This document shows, piece by piece, positions 9,417-20,424 of a stretch of DNA of 64,000 nucleotides; the stretch's first letter is position 1; each line of letters opens with the position of its first letter. The stretch covers positions 15,408,149 through 15,472,148 of the forward strand of contig CM069457.1 in assembly GCA_035610835.1 (NCBI GenBank), read 5' to 3'. A program made the position numbers and the translations under genes. This DNA comes from Ophiura sarsii (lineage: Eukaryota > Echinodermata > Ophiuroidea > Amphilepidida > Ophiuridae). The notes under the pieces are model-generated. The model did no database searches. It was not told where the DNA came from and saw only the letters and a list, made by a program, of their open reading frames with translations.

Positions 9417-9635
9417 AAAATTCAAGACGCAGTTCACCAATACTATATCAACGTTTTATTAATCAGAATTTCAGTTCTATACTGTTTACTTGTAATTACT
9501 AATCAAAGTATAATCACAGTCAGTTCAGTAACTATCTTATTAGGCGTGTGTTGTCTTTGTGGTTGTTCTTTTATTTACAAACTGCTTATCGGCAATTATT
9601 TGGATGCAAAATTATTCTTAAATTAGAAAGAGTGT

Positions 9636-9860
9636 AGGAGGAAACGTGAGGTCCGCAAGACGAGAGCAGCAAGTGTCACAACTGCAGAAACTGAACACAA
9701 GTGCCACACATGTGGGAGATGCTTCCTCGCCCGGATTGGTCTTGTTAGTCATCTTCGGACACATATATCAGATTCAACTAACTAATCTTTGTTGTCATGG
9801 TCATCTTCGCTTTGCGATGGACGAACAACAACAGATCAAGCAGCTAAAGAAGTAAATTAT
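9636..9860 (+). pseudogene. LINE ORF2 C-terminus with C2H2 finger, and 3' tail
   Basis: The frame 9636-9785 reads RRKREVRKTRAAS, then CHTCGRCFLARIGLVSHLRTH at a position where several LINE families carry a C2H2 zinc finger (C-x2-C ... H-x3-H), ending in TAA. The following bases contain TCATGGTCATCTTCGCTTTG, typical of the 3' UTR of those elements. Only the last 50 codons remain. No start codon is implied. Confidence 0.6.
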
Positions 9861-12140
9861 TGCTATCCCTATGGTAGATTCATCAACTCTGGCGTATAGG
9901 TTTCGATTTTGTATCTCGTCCATTGGGCGTTAGAGGAACCCATTTTGACCAATGATGAAACAGCGGTACATTTATTATAGACAGGCCCCTGACACTCTAT
10001 TGTTCGAATCGCCGAAAGCATCGACGTACATGAATATACAATGAATAATCATATCAATGAATATACGTCATTTGTGAAGTCGAAAATGAAAAGTACCAGA
10101 CCATAGTGGACACGAACGGCCGTAATCTTTGAATCTCCGTTGATTTCAATGTTATGTCGGAGTGTTTTACCTAATTTCATACTGACACGACCTGAGTGAT
10201 AATCAAACGGTCCCCGAACGATGCCCTGGCGCTGTTGAAGTCAGAAATATCATCGTTCCCTACAGTCCGAGCGTTCCCACATCGAATTTCACCTAGAATA
10301 TTCGTCACACGAACCTATGTCCGCCATCGTCTGAATATCGAAAAGGCCCTCTGGAGAGTCAAGGGGACAACATTTTTTTCTACGCATGCGTCCGATCGCT
10401 TTGGATCTGTCCACTAAAATTTTGGACAAATGTCCAATGAGTATGTGCTGCATGGCAAGTGACACAACTTCTTGTAATGCGCTAATCAACCGTAGATCTA
10501 ACCCCCCGGGCTCCGGCCAGTTTGGGGGTGGAAAAGCCCAATCAGGAAAAGTTCACGGAAAAGATTCAGGCGTTGACGGTTCAATGGTATATCACAGATA
10601 GGCAAAGTGGGTATATCCAGTGACAGTTGTATATCCCCTTGGTATATAATATTTAATTTTGACTAAAGCAGCCGACAATGCATTGATTGATGATAACATC
10701 CAGAAGTGGTTTGATGTGATAATAATGCCGCCATGAGGATCGAGCCGTGTAGCGATGGGCCACGCCGAACTATGATCGAGAGTGACCAATAACGCGCCGC
10801 AATGCGGACCACTGGCGCACGGCGGGCCGGCACATCCAAGATGCGCGAATCAGCGTAGCCAGCTTTAAACAGGGTCATAGGGAGGGGGAGGGGGTGGACT
10901 TATCAGACAGTAAAAAGTCCGAGTTGTATACCGACGAAAGGCATGATGTACAGTCAATAAAACTATGGCGGTAGTGCCCACATGTTGTGGCGAATATAGG
11001 GCCTACACTTACTTGCAACAGAGTGACGGTGGAATCCGGGGGCCGACTATACGACCGTAACAGAGCGACAGTAGAATCCGGTGTTTAATTTTTTTAAATT
11101 GAGTGTATTGTTAATAGTCCCGGTTCTGAGCACTTCTCTAGCCCGCCCGGCCTGTGTGGGCCTAAATGAGACACCGTGCACTTTGCGCCGTGCATATGCT
11201 ATAACCATCTAATGATTGGAAGCGTAGCAGCATAAAGTATTATGAGAAAATGTGTACATATCTCCTAAGATTCTGGAGATTCTGAGTCTACCATCGGACC
11301 GGGCTTTCAGTTGACCTACGTATAGGAGCATCGTCGAAGCGAGAATGTCCCCTGTAACCTTTTTCAAGATCTTTGGCACTGAAATTAAAATGTTGGTTCA
11401 TTATAGAGGGAATCCACTTTACTCATACGTGCCCGTAATCACCCTTCAAAGGTACAAGACTTGATCGCGTCTATCAATAGTTGTCTGATTGCCTTTCCAC
11501 ATATATTTCGACATGGATATTGCGTCTCCCAATTCGTTTATTAAAGCTAGCTAAATTTGGTACAAGAACTAACTTTCTTGAAATGAAGTTGTACCAAAGA
11601 TTTTCTAGAAATTCATCGGTTCTACAGATTTAAAAAAAATGGTAATCATGGTAGATTTAACATTGGTTACGGTCTCCTGTCTCATGTTGTACGATTGGCC
11701 ATGGCCTGTTTTGGAAATGTGTTTGCTTTGTGTATCCAAATAGCTTACAGTTGTATATTAGCCTAGCTATAACAAGCTATAAAAATGACATCTCTGAATG
11801 TATTTTAAACAAAGTGTGCAAAGGAGAAATGGTTGGGCACACTGGTAAAATGGTTTTACAACAAGTGTTGCTATCATTATCAAAGTGAACTCAACTTCAA
11901 TCACTTATTTATCGAGCAATAATGTATTGTTTTACGCATTTTAATTTGTTTAGATTATAAAGTTAAATAAATCCAGAGATAAAGGATAGATAGAAAAATA
12001 GATTAAAAAAAGAATAGAAAAAAACTATAAAAGCATTGGCGGCCTTTATAAATTATAAAAATTGACATAAAAATGATGTTACATACATCCACAATCATTT
12101 TTTTTCTTCTTTTTAAAAAAAAATAAAAAAAATAGAAAAC
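9861..12140. other. Long stretch without recognised genes
   Basis: I find no coding region I can defend. Small features: GGACACGAACGGCCGT near 10108-10124 recurs inverted near 29860, and a direct repeat around CAACAGAGTGACGGTGGAAT recurs diverged at 11058-11083. Open frames at 10196-10417 and 10386-10601 overlap each other and look random. Confidence 0.4.
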
Positions 12141-12145
12141 AACAA

Positions 12146-12223
12146 CGAACACACGGAGATTCGAACCCGTGATTGCCGATTGCAAACGATATGGCCAACG
12201 TATCACGCCACAGAGATCGACGA
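12146..12223 (-). pseudogene. tRNA-like remnant
   Basis: On the minus strand TGGCGTGATACGTTGG resembles an A box, and GGTTCGAATCTCC, 40-odd bases later, is a near-perfect B box inside a CACGG/CCGTG stem. The acceptor stem does not pair and the anticodon arm is irregular, so it is not a functional tRNA. A T-rich stretch follows, so it could be the head of a tRNA-derived SINE. Confidence 0.4.
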
Positions 12224-13771
12224 GTGTAATGGTGTCAGTTTTATTATTTAACCATTGATTCTTTTATTTATAACGAACAGATTTTTATCGTGCCATTTTG
12301 GACATTTTAAACCATATTTATATGTTACTCTCGCACAAAATGTGTTTGTAATGTGATTATACTCCTTATTTTGGAAAGAATGGTAAAAACGTTAACATTT
12401 CGAACACAATAAATGGCATCTTGTATACTGTTTATACGGTCGCTCGACTGAACGTTGTGTGACCTGTTGCATTGCATTATTCATGTTACGATCTGTTTAT
12501 GTATGCTTTTGTTATACTTCTCAATCGCTCATCGCCAACTCTGTACAAGAAACTTCATGCGCTGTCCCAACGCTGTCGTTAGAGAACAATAGAAAAGTCC
12601 CCTCGACTCTTCGAGGCGACCTTTGACTGGGTTCACGGGGTTAATCATATTAATGAGCAAATATGCAAATGAGCTAAGTGTCCCCTCCTATTATATATTC
12701 TCCTTGTTATAGATGTTATTATTTAATGCTATTCATGATAGTATGGCTTTATGAATAGGGCTGATCATGTAGCTTTACAATCACGACAACCAAATACTGA
12801 ATCCAACAGCTTGAAATGTGCTATCCCTTTGGAAGCGGTCACCACAATAAAAACAAATCGACCATCATCGACCGTATACAGATTTCGAAAGAAAAATATT
12901 ATGTATGTCATTTTACCTATTCATACTTTAGTGAATACTTTTGACTATTTTCCATTTTTATTATGCACATGGAATAAAGGAAACATTAAAATTAAAATAA
13001 CAGTTCTACGTATGTATTTGCGAGTGAAACGAAATAATTCACTCATCATTTTTGTATAAACCTAGGTATATACAAAATAATTTGTCCTAATGAAATGGAA
13101 AAACAGTTATATTAACCAAGATATGGATTATAAACGTTACTTTAAGTATTTTTGACTATGAGACCACCTGAATACCTTTATCAATTTTTCTGAATAACAA
13201 TACATTTCTTTATCGAAAATACGCGGGCAATTGACAACAACTGTTTGTAGGCAAAGTTATGCAGATAATCCAGCCGCAAGTTCCCTGTCACTAGGTACAT
13301 AGTGGTGACTGCATCACAGTAGTACATGCACATGATGACACGGTATTAAACTTGCACTGGCGTTGAATTTACAATGGTTTCTAAATGATATATAATTGAG
13401 TGTATTGTGTATGGTTTCAAGTGTATTTTAATGATGATTAAGTTTTAAAAAAAAATATTAGAGCACATTAGGTGTGCTATTAAAATGCCCAGCGTGACAC
13501 TCTGTGCGCATACAAATTCATTTTAATTTTAACAATTGAAGCCATTATGACGGTGAACTGCCACTTTAAATTTAAATGAAAGCAATTTTAGACCTAAACT
13601 GAACATAACGGGTTTTTTTCTGATAATTATCACATGAAAAATCCTCCTCAACATTGTTAGTTAATTATATTTACTGTTTATAATCATTATCACTATATTA
13701 TGTTTTTGCATTATGGCATAATCGGTCTTGGTACTTATGGATTAAATGACTGAATAATATATAAGGAAACA
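12224..13771. other. AT-rich stretch without recognised genes
   Basis: An octamer ATGCAAAT at 12663-12670 followed about 30 bp later by TTATATAT resembles a weak octamer/TATA promoter, but nothing supports a transcript. The 102-codon frame at 12751-13059 is compositionally random. Confidence 0.35.
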
Positions 13772-14094
13772 CTTTGATTCTTGATCACAACATGTTACCA
13801 TTAGGTCTTATCAAATTCGAATGGAATATTTGGATTCCTTTGTGAGATTACCGTTCAGAAAATATAAACTTTTGGAGTAATTCTGTTATACCCTTCACAG
13901 AGGTATTCATAGTGCATGATTTTTAAGAACGACGCATACTACTGATGTTGGTGTGTAGGGTATAACAGAATTATAAACTTTTTATAGGGTAGAACAAGTA
14001 GTTATTGCGATATGCTAATTCGAATCTCAGATGGTGTAAACTGTGAAAATCTGGACATGCAACGGAGAGGGTGACGAGTGCAAAACACATGGCC
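13772..14094 (-). mobile_element. Fragment of element Z
   Basis: The sequence is the reverse complement of the left part of element Z at 40753-40980, including CATGTTACCATTA, the CTCAGATGGTGTAAA block and the terminal CAAAACACATGGCC. A small palindrome interrupts it at 13874-13972. Confidence 0.7.
13874..13972. mobile_element. Small palindromic insertion in element Z
   Basis: ATTCTGTTATACCC and GGGTATAACAGAAT are inverted ends about 96 bp apart. The target ATAAACTTTT is present on both sides (13864-13873 and 13973-13982), and the corresponding part of element Z at about 40855-40890 lacks the insert. Confidence 0.65.
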
Positions 14095-14364
14095 CAGTGA
14101 CGTCATAATTTTATATTTTTACGTAGGAGCTATAGTGTTGGAGTTAAGAGTATATTTATTACCGGGTCAGTTACTTATTTTGAGGACTGTATATTTTGAG
14201 GTATTATGGGATATACGCGTAGGCTGCTGTGGGTGTTCGCTTACTTTAGTTTAAAACTTTTAACTATTTCATTAATTTGTCTGTTCATTTCGGACCCTTC
14301 ATTTCTTCTTTCTGAGTTTTTGTGTTGTAAGATAAGAGACAATTACACTATATTTCTTTAAGTT

Positions 14365-15358
14365 CACTGAAAACTTAAACTAGTCAGGTACAGGCTGGAC
14401 TCACTTTAAACGAGTCGAGCAGGCTAGTCAAGCCTGCTGGACTAGCTTAAACTAGTCAAGCAGGCTAGTCAAGCCTTATAGGTCGACTTGACTAGCTTAA
14501 GGTTTGTCTGGCTCAGCCTGACTAGCTTGATTTGTTCTGCTGGACTAGTATGTGGCTGGACTAGCTTATGTTAGTCAAGCTGGAGCATTGCTGGACTAGC
14601 TTTACGTTACTCGCACGACTTGCTTGATGTGAGTCCGTCCTAAGCTGGACTAGTTTAGGCTAGTCGCATTGCTGGACTAGCTTAACGTTAGTCAAGGCAC
14701 TGAGATGCAATTTAATGTTCTTTATAGCAGCTTTAATTTTTAATACCTTTTAATTGGGGTATCACTAACCCCACTCAATTGTTTAAATCTTCTTCATGCT
14801 GACTATATACTCTCTAAATGTAAAAGAGTGAGAACAAAAATACTCTAACATAGGAGTGACATTTTTTTTCACTCTAAAAGAGTGGAAAATCACTCTATAG
14901 AGAGTGATTTATCCAATTCTCATGTCACTCACTATTAAACAAGAATAAATTAATTATTCACTCCGATTCATAGATTGATATTCTCTGTCCATCGCAAAAT
15001 TGCATTTTTCGGAAATAAACATCTCTGATATCATATTCTGCTAACATTACATACAACCATTGCAACGAGGTAATGGTCAAAGAATAAAAGCTAGTCGAGC
15101 GACTTACGTAAAGCTAGTCCAGTAATGCTCGACTAGGCTAAAGCTAGTCAAGATGGACACCATCTGGACTAACTTAAAGCTAGTCGAGCATCTAGCCTAA
15201 ATAAACTAGTCAAGCTTAGGACGGACTAACATCAAGCTAGTCGAGTCGAGCGACTAATCGAGTCGAGCGACTAACGTAAAGCTAGTCCAGCAATGCTGGA
15301 TGGACAACATCTGGACTAACTTTAAGTTAGTCAGGCTGACCAGTTTAGGTTTTCAGTG
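14365..15358. mobile_element. CACTG-ended element with subterminal arrays, copy 1
   Basis: The termini CACTGAAAACTTAAACTAGT and CAGTTTAGGTTTTCAGTG are inverted, with TT on both sides as a 2-bp duplication. About 300 bp inside each end are filled with motifs such as CTAGTCAAGC and AGCTAGTCGAGC in both orientations. CACTA/EnSpm transposons have CACTA or CACTG ends, 2-3 bp duplications and subterminal transposase-binding repeats, so this looks like a non-autonomous member. The centre (about 14809-14925) has an independent palindromic motif around CACTCTAAAAGAGTG. Confidence 0.65.
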
Positions 15359-15467
15359 TTCATGTATTTGAACATACCAATTCAAAGCAGTGGCACCCCC
15401 ATGCGTTCTTATAAAGAAAGTCACAATATTAATTTAATCAATAATGAGTATAATAAAGTTGAAGACT

Positions 15468-15546
15468 TTTAACTCTTTGCATAGTCACACAAAGGTTTAA
15501 AAACCTTGAACATGTTGAAGTGTGTGACTAATGCAAAGTTTTAATG
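15468..15546. repeat. Short hairpin-forming inverted repeat
   Basis: TTTGCATAGTCACAC and GTGTGACTAATGCAAA flank a loop that itself contains AAGGTTTAAAAACCTT. Confidence 0.7.
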
Positions 15547-16119
15547 ATGGTTTGCGCCTTGAGGCCGTTTACATCGTCGTAAGGCGCTAAATAAATTATG
15601 CAATCAATGCCGTAGCATGCGCGTGGAGATGGTTCCTCTCTGTATGATTTTGTGGGGTAAGGGTTATTGTATTAATGGGCTGTTAGAGTCTTTATATAGT
15701 TCTAATTTCAAAACCGTCTATCATTTCTATTTGACTCTATTAGTAAATACACTCAGACTAAACTGACCATGTACAGACTGTAACAAAAAAAAGTTATACA
15801 ATTGCAATTTCATTTTTAATCTAATTTTAAAATCATGCAATTTCAAAATCGTTTACACTCTGTAATAAGTGATGTGTTGACTACCAGAATAATTTCATTT
15901 GGTCTTTTTAACTGATTTTGTTTAAAAAATATGACCAATCTACTAAGTCGTCTAGAAATCGGGTTGGGCCACTTTCAGCATAGAATATAATTTGTTGAAA
16001 TTAAATGGTTAGGGTATCATGCAGGGATCGTTAAGATAACTACATAATTGTTTTTCAACTAGTTTTATTTAATTTCAATCAATAAATTCATACAATTTAA
16101 TTAATAAATAAATATCTTG
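15547..16119. other. No recognisable gene
   Basis: AT-rich sequence with no coding signature or repeat I can name. Confidence 0.4.
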
Positions 16120-16500
16120 ACCAATTTCTTTGAGTCCATAATTGAAATTACTCATTATTCCTTCTGACATGGTACCCATCCTGAAACCACCATAGACGAG
16201 ATATGGAGCCAATCTGGTTCATAAGGTATCTTCCATGTGCTCAGGTTTTGTTAAACAGATCAAAGGTAGCGTTTTTAAGCATTCATGTTCCCATCTTTAA
16301 AGATATGTCCAATCAAAGTTCCATCATCAAAGATTCTTGCCCGAACAAGCAGTTTCTGTCTGATGTTGGGCTCACAAGAGCGCTCTATTCCTGCATTCCT
16401 GGTTTGATTCATTCATACTGTTCTTCCCAGTGATTGATTGACTTCAAATCTTCAGCTATAGGTAGGCCATTGTCAACAGCTCTGGCTGCTCTGTGGTCTA
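16120..16500 (-). pseudogene. Decayed coding-like segment, family unknown
   Basis: The minus strand holds protein-like blocks in different frames: AVDNGLPIAEDLKSINHWEE, then RQKLLVRARIFDDGTLIGHI followed by FKDGNMNA and a stop, then RLAPYLVYGGFRMGTMSEG. Codon-like composition and acidic/hydrophobic alternation suggest an old coding sequence broken by small indels, such as a retroposed gene copy or an internal part of a mobile element. I do not recognise the family, and chance cannot be excluded. Confidence 0.25.
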
Positions 16501-16504
16501 ATTT

Positions 16505-17340
16505 GCATAGGTCATCTGAGGTCAGAAGGTCATACAGGGGTCAAATCGTAAAAGTTGCCCGATTGACTTAAACTTGGAGAAAAGAAACATGAACACCGGG
16601 TGAACATGTCTAAAATTAATTAGAGGTCATCCGAGGTCAACTGTCAACAAGGGTTAAATCGTGCAATGAACGTCAAACGTCAACAAGGGGTTAAATCGTG
16701 CAATGAACACCAGGGGAACATGTCAAAAATAATTAGAGGTCATCCGAGGTCATCTGAGGTCAAAGGTCATCCAGGGGTCAACTCGTACAAGTTACCCGAT
16801 TGACTTCAAACTTGGAGAAAAGAAACATGAACACCGGGTGAACATGTCTAAAATTAATTAGAGGTCATCCGAGGTCAACGGTCGTTAGAGTTCATCAAAA
16901 GTCAACAAGGGGTTTTATCGTGCAATGAACATCAAAGGTCAATAAGGGGAATGAATACGAGGGAACATGTCAAAAAATAATTAGAGGTCATCTGAGGACA
17001 AAGGTCATCCAGGGGTCAACTCATAAAAGTTGCCCGATTGACTTCAAACTTGGAGAAAAGAAACATGAACACCGGGTGAACATGTCTCAAATTAATTTGT
17101 AGGTCATCCGAGGTCAACGGTCATTAGAGGTCATCCAAGGTCAAAGGTCAACAAGGGGTTAAATCGTGCGATGAACACCGGGGGAACATGTCAACAAATA
17201 ATTAGAGGTCATCCGAGGTCATCCGATGTCAAAGGTCATCCAAAGGTCAAATTGTAAAAGTTGCCCGATTGACGTCAAACTTGGAGAAAAGAAGCATGAA
17301 CACCGGGGGAATAAGACCCCTATGTGACCTTTGACCTCAT
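16505..17340. repeat. Satellite, about 238-bp unit, rich in AGGTCA
   Basis: GTTGCCCGATTGACTTCAAA recurs at intervals of about 235-240 bp (near 16555, 16794, 17032, 17261), giving about 3.5 units. Between them the sequence is built of GGTCATCCGAGGTCA steps. AGGTCAAAGGTCA, a perfect DR1 nuclear-receptor element, occurs at 16757-16769 and 17138-17150, with a degenerate version near 17228. Confidence 0.9.
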
Positions 17341-17525
17341 TTAGTTGATCTCCCAGCCAGGGGGATTCGCAAGTCGTGACTTGCAGTATTTTTCAACTAA
17401 TTTGCCTGTCTTCCTTTCTCCTTTCTGTCGCTTTCCTTTGCCTTTGCCCTTTCCTTCCCTCTTTGTCTCCTCTTCTCCCTTTCTTTCCCTTCCTTTGCCC
17501 GGTTCCCGAGTTTCCTGGTCAATTC

Positions 17526-17605
17526 TTTTCAGGTGGCACTCTGCCCCCCCCCCCCCCCCCCCTAGCCCGCCCCTGGCTACGCTACTTTTCAGGTGGCACT
17601 CTGCC
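17526..17605. repeat. Duplicated 20-mer around a poly-C tract
   Basis: CTTTTCAGGTGGCACTCTGC occurs at about 17526 and again at about 17585. C19 (17544-17562) and TAGCCCGCCCCTGGCTACG lie between. The intervening piece resembles the C-rich end of a hAT-type MITE. Confidence 0.65.
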
Positions 17606-17629
17606 ACTGTCTATGCATATGTATGATGT

Positions 17630-18070
17630 GTTGTCTATTCATTTATTGTACATGTTTTGTTAGGTTGCCTAGCAACATGGATCTGTATTCTATAGTGAAC
17701 TTGTTAGTTAGGTTAGTGTTAACTTGGGTGTCTAGTAGTCAACATCTATTACTGGCATTGTGCTATAATTACAGTGGTGGACTTGTCTAGTTAATTATTT
17801 TATTTATAGTTCTTAACACTTTTGTTTTTTATTTGTCCCTGATGAAGGGTGGTATATCCACTTGAAACGTCGGTCTTTATTGTTACCATATATCTTTGTT
17901 GTTTTATTGCACAGCAATTTTCATTGCTTGTCCCAGTGCATTTCCGTGTGTTATTGTTATTTTGTTATTTATCTGTTTTATCGTGTTATTCTCCCTTGTT
18001 ATTACCTGTTTCCCCACACCCTGTTGATATATCTTGCTTTTACTCTTAGCGTTCTTGAAACCGTTAAACA
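17630..18070 (+). mobile_element. Fragment of Penelope-type pLTR
   Basis: The region contains a hammerhead motif of the Penelope pLTR type (17839-17871) followed by CGGTCTTTATTGTTACC and T-rich sequence, comparable in position and order to the end of the Penelope-like arm at 301-360. No protein-coding part remains. The boundaries are estimates. Confidence 0.45.
17839..17871 (+). ncRNA. Hammerhead ribozyme motif with intact core
   Basis: CTGATGA (17839-17845) is followed by stem II GTGG/CCAC with a TATAT loop, then GAAAC (17864-17868) and GTC (17869-17871), the cleavage triplet of a minimal type I hammerhead with a very short stem III. All conserved core bases are present in order. Minimal hammerheads of this shape are known from Penelope-like elements. 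Stem I pairing around it is weak by eye, so activity is uncertain. Confidence 0.6.
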
Positions 18071-18110
18071 TTGAAACTATAATTTCGCGCAAAAAATGGC
18101 TTCTTTTGAA

Positions 18111-18245
18111 GGGGGGGGGGGGGGGGGGGGGCGGGGAATAATGGTGTGTGCCCCTCCCTACTGTCTATGCTCGTTACCTCTTTTGTCAATGGGGGGAGGG
18201 GGAGGTGGGGCTGCTGGGGCCCCTGGTTACGCCACAGGTTACTTG
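18111..18245. repeat. Poly-G tract and hAT-like terminus
   Basis: G21 at 18111-18131 is followed by G-rich sequence. CCCCTGGTTACGCCACAG at 18219-18236 is one base off the CCACTG end of the hAT MITEs found elsewhere here. I see no left end, so this is a truncated copy. Confidence 0.5.
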
Positions 18246-18481
18246 ACAACAAACAAACATTATTTCAACTCTATCTTTTAGCCCAAGGATCATAGGACAG
18301 CATGCATTTTCCAAGCATGCAAAAAGGACCTGCCGATGCTCTAAAGTGTTTGCTAAGGCCAAACAAAGAAGAAGGTTTGTCTCAGACACATTTTGCAAAA
18401 AATTCCGTCTGGTTTCGGTAGAACACAATGACTTGGATAGCACGCCAAGGAGACAGCAATACAAGCCACATTCCACAATGA
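18246..18481. other. No recognised gene
   Basis: Open frames overlap on both strands and no family is recognised. GTCTGGTTTCGGTAGAACAC at 18407-18426 is repeated exactly at 25961-25980. Confidence 0.35.
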
Positions 18482-18717
18482 ATAATCATTCAATCTTGGA
18501 CAAAAGAGGAGGAGTAAAAACAACGCGATCGACCTCGTTAACTATATCATCCTATTTATATTCAAATTTGAAAATACAAAACACTTGCTACGTACCAGCA
18601 GGGTCACCAATCCATTCAATCTTGGACAAAAGAGGAGGAGAAAACACAACGCGTTCGACCTCGTTAACTATATACCTATTTATATTCAAATTTGAAAATA
18701 CAAAACACTTTCTACCT
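18482..18717. repeat. Two-copy tandem duplication, about 130 bp
   Basis: CATTCAATCTTGGACAAAAG begins each unit, followed by CGACCTCGTTAACTATAT and CAAATTTGAAAATACAAAAC. The second unit is interrupted by the CACTG-ended element and resumes at about 19884 with GCAGGGTCACTCAAT. Confidence 0.8.
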
Positions 18718-19883
18718 CACTGAAAACACAAACTCGTATTTTGGAGGCTGAACTAAGCCATTGTTTAGTAGGACTAATAGTTAAGCTTAGTTACACTGAG
18801 TGAACTAGTTTTTAATGGACGACTCGGTGTCAAACTAATATGCTTGACAAGTATAATATGGATCGAAGTAAATTGTTAGCTGGACATGCTCAACTATTCC
18901 AAATTTGTCTGCTGTACTAATAAATGAAAATTAGATTCATCGTGAAAGACGTCCTACTAACGTTTCACGACGTACGAGTCCCTGGTTGTACTAAAGTTGA
19001 ATTTTACCGCCGTTTTGATCACATGCATTGCGTCAGCCAGCTCAGACGACATCGTGCATCGCTTTATGTTACATGTGGGGGACTGAGCTGGGACTGATTG
19101 CCGAGTTAAATTCTGATAAAAATAGAAAGGTACGTGAAAATATCATTTTTCTCAACGTTGTTTTTATAATAAAGTTGTTTGTTATAATTTGAGTGAGATC
19201 GTAAGGCGTCATGCAAGTTAGACAGGATTTTGTATGGTCATCGTGAACTGGCCCAGTTTGCAATGTAATGCAATGCCAATGGTGCAAATTTTTTGCAGAC
19301 TACATAAAACATACACTAGACCTGATCATCATACCTCAGACGATGTGCACAAGTGTGTACAAAACACACCATTTAAAGTTGACCATACAAAATCCTGCCT
19401 ACCTTGCATGACGCTTTACGATCTCATTTTAAATTATAACAAACAACTTTATTAAAAAAAACGTTGAGAAAAATGATATTTTCACGTAACTTTCCATTTT
19501 GATCGACGTATTTTAGCTTAGTTAGGCAAGCTAGCTGAACATGCTAGTTCAATCTGCTGAACTAGTAAAAGCTTTAGTACAGTATGCCTGACTGATACAA
19601 AATAGTCGTACTTGACATAATTTTGGTTAGTAGAGACCATTAGTAGAACACCCGATATATTAGTAGAGCACTCGATTATATTAGTAGGGCATGTTTTAAC
19701 TAGTTTATTATATTAGTAGGTCAAAGTTGAACTAGTATATTTGATAGTCCAGCACCTAGTACATCCTAACGTACTAATATATAGTTTAGTCCAACCTAGC
19801 CGTACTAGTTATAAGTTAGTCGTACTTGACATAGTTTTAACTAAGTTTTGTTTAGTAGGGCAAACCAGGTTTCGTTTTCAGTG
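18718..19883. mobile_element. CACTG-ended element with subterminal arrays, copy 2
   Basis: The ends CACTGAAAACACAAACTCG and GGTTTCGTTTTCAGTG are inverted, with CT on both sides as a 2-bp duplication. The empty site is visible in the neighbouring tandem unit (18583-18607). Subterminal motifs based on TAGTAGGACTA and ACTAGTA in both orientations fill both ends. Terminal bases match copy 1 but the subterminal motif differs. An inner inverted repeat spans 19122-19498. Confidence 0.65.
19122..19498. repeat. Inverted repeat inside CACTG-ended element
   Basis: Arms of about 117 bp (19122-19238 and 19382-19498) match inverted, including AAAATATCATTTTTCTCAACG and its mirror, and ACAGGATTTTGTATGGTC and its mirror. 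Confidence 0.75.
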
Positions 19884-19988
19884 CTGCAGGGTCACTCAAT
19901 GCTATATAATATTAAAAAACCCGGATAAGAACCAATTAATACAATAATCTAGAAAAGGCTCTCATTGACAATTGATGTATAGGTGCTC

Positions 19989-20306
19989 TAGAAAGGAAGC
20001 TGTCATGGTGAGGATTCTAACGAAAATTGAACAGCGCGCGACGACTAATTTGAATCTAAACAAGTTGGACATTTGGCGCAGTCTGTAATTGTTCTACGTA
20101 TGTTTACATGCAAGCGGTATTGTGTGCGACTCTACAACAATCTCTTAACCCAATGTGAACGGCGCGCTCAATCAACCATCCTTCATGTGATTGAACGCAT
20201 TTTCTATCGTGTGATATAAGTGATGTATTAGTTATTAGCTAAGGTTTACCTGGACCAACAATCGCCGTCAGCGGTTCTTTTCCTCACCATGACCGCTTTC
20301 CTTTAA
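19989..20306. mobile_element. Palindromic-ended MITE upstream of candidate gene
   Basis: AAAGGAAGCTGTCATGGTGA and TCACCATGACCGCTTTCCTT are inverted with few mismatches. The interior is not coding. It ends about 115 bp before the first visible exon of the candidate peptide gene. Confidence 0.6.
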
Positions 20307-20424
20307 CTAGTTTACCCTAAGATAAAAATAATAACGTCTATAGCTAGGCCTGCACCCCTTTAGTTAACTATTGTCACTCTTTAATATGGAACATCTGGTC
20401 GTATTGCTTTTGTTTTTCAGAATC

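Noticed and set aside
12660..12700. Octamer plus TATA-like pair as a histone or snRNA promoter
   Set aside because: There is no histone frame or snRNA-like sequence downstream and the TATA match is weak in AT-rich DNA.
16140..16240. YGGFRM on the minus strand, resembling an enkephalin motif
   Set aside because: No signal peptide or flanking dibasic sites in an open frame, and the segment is broken by stops; almost certainly coincidence.
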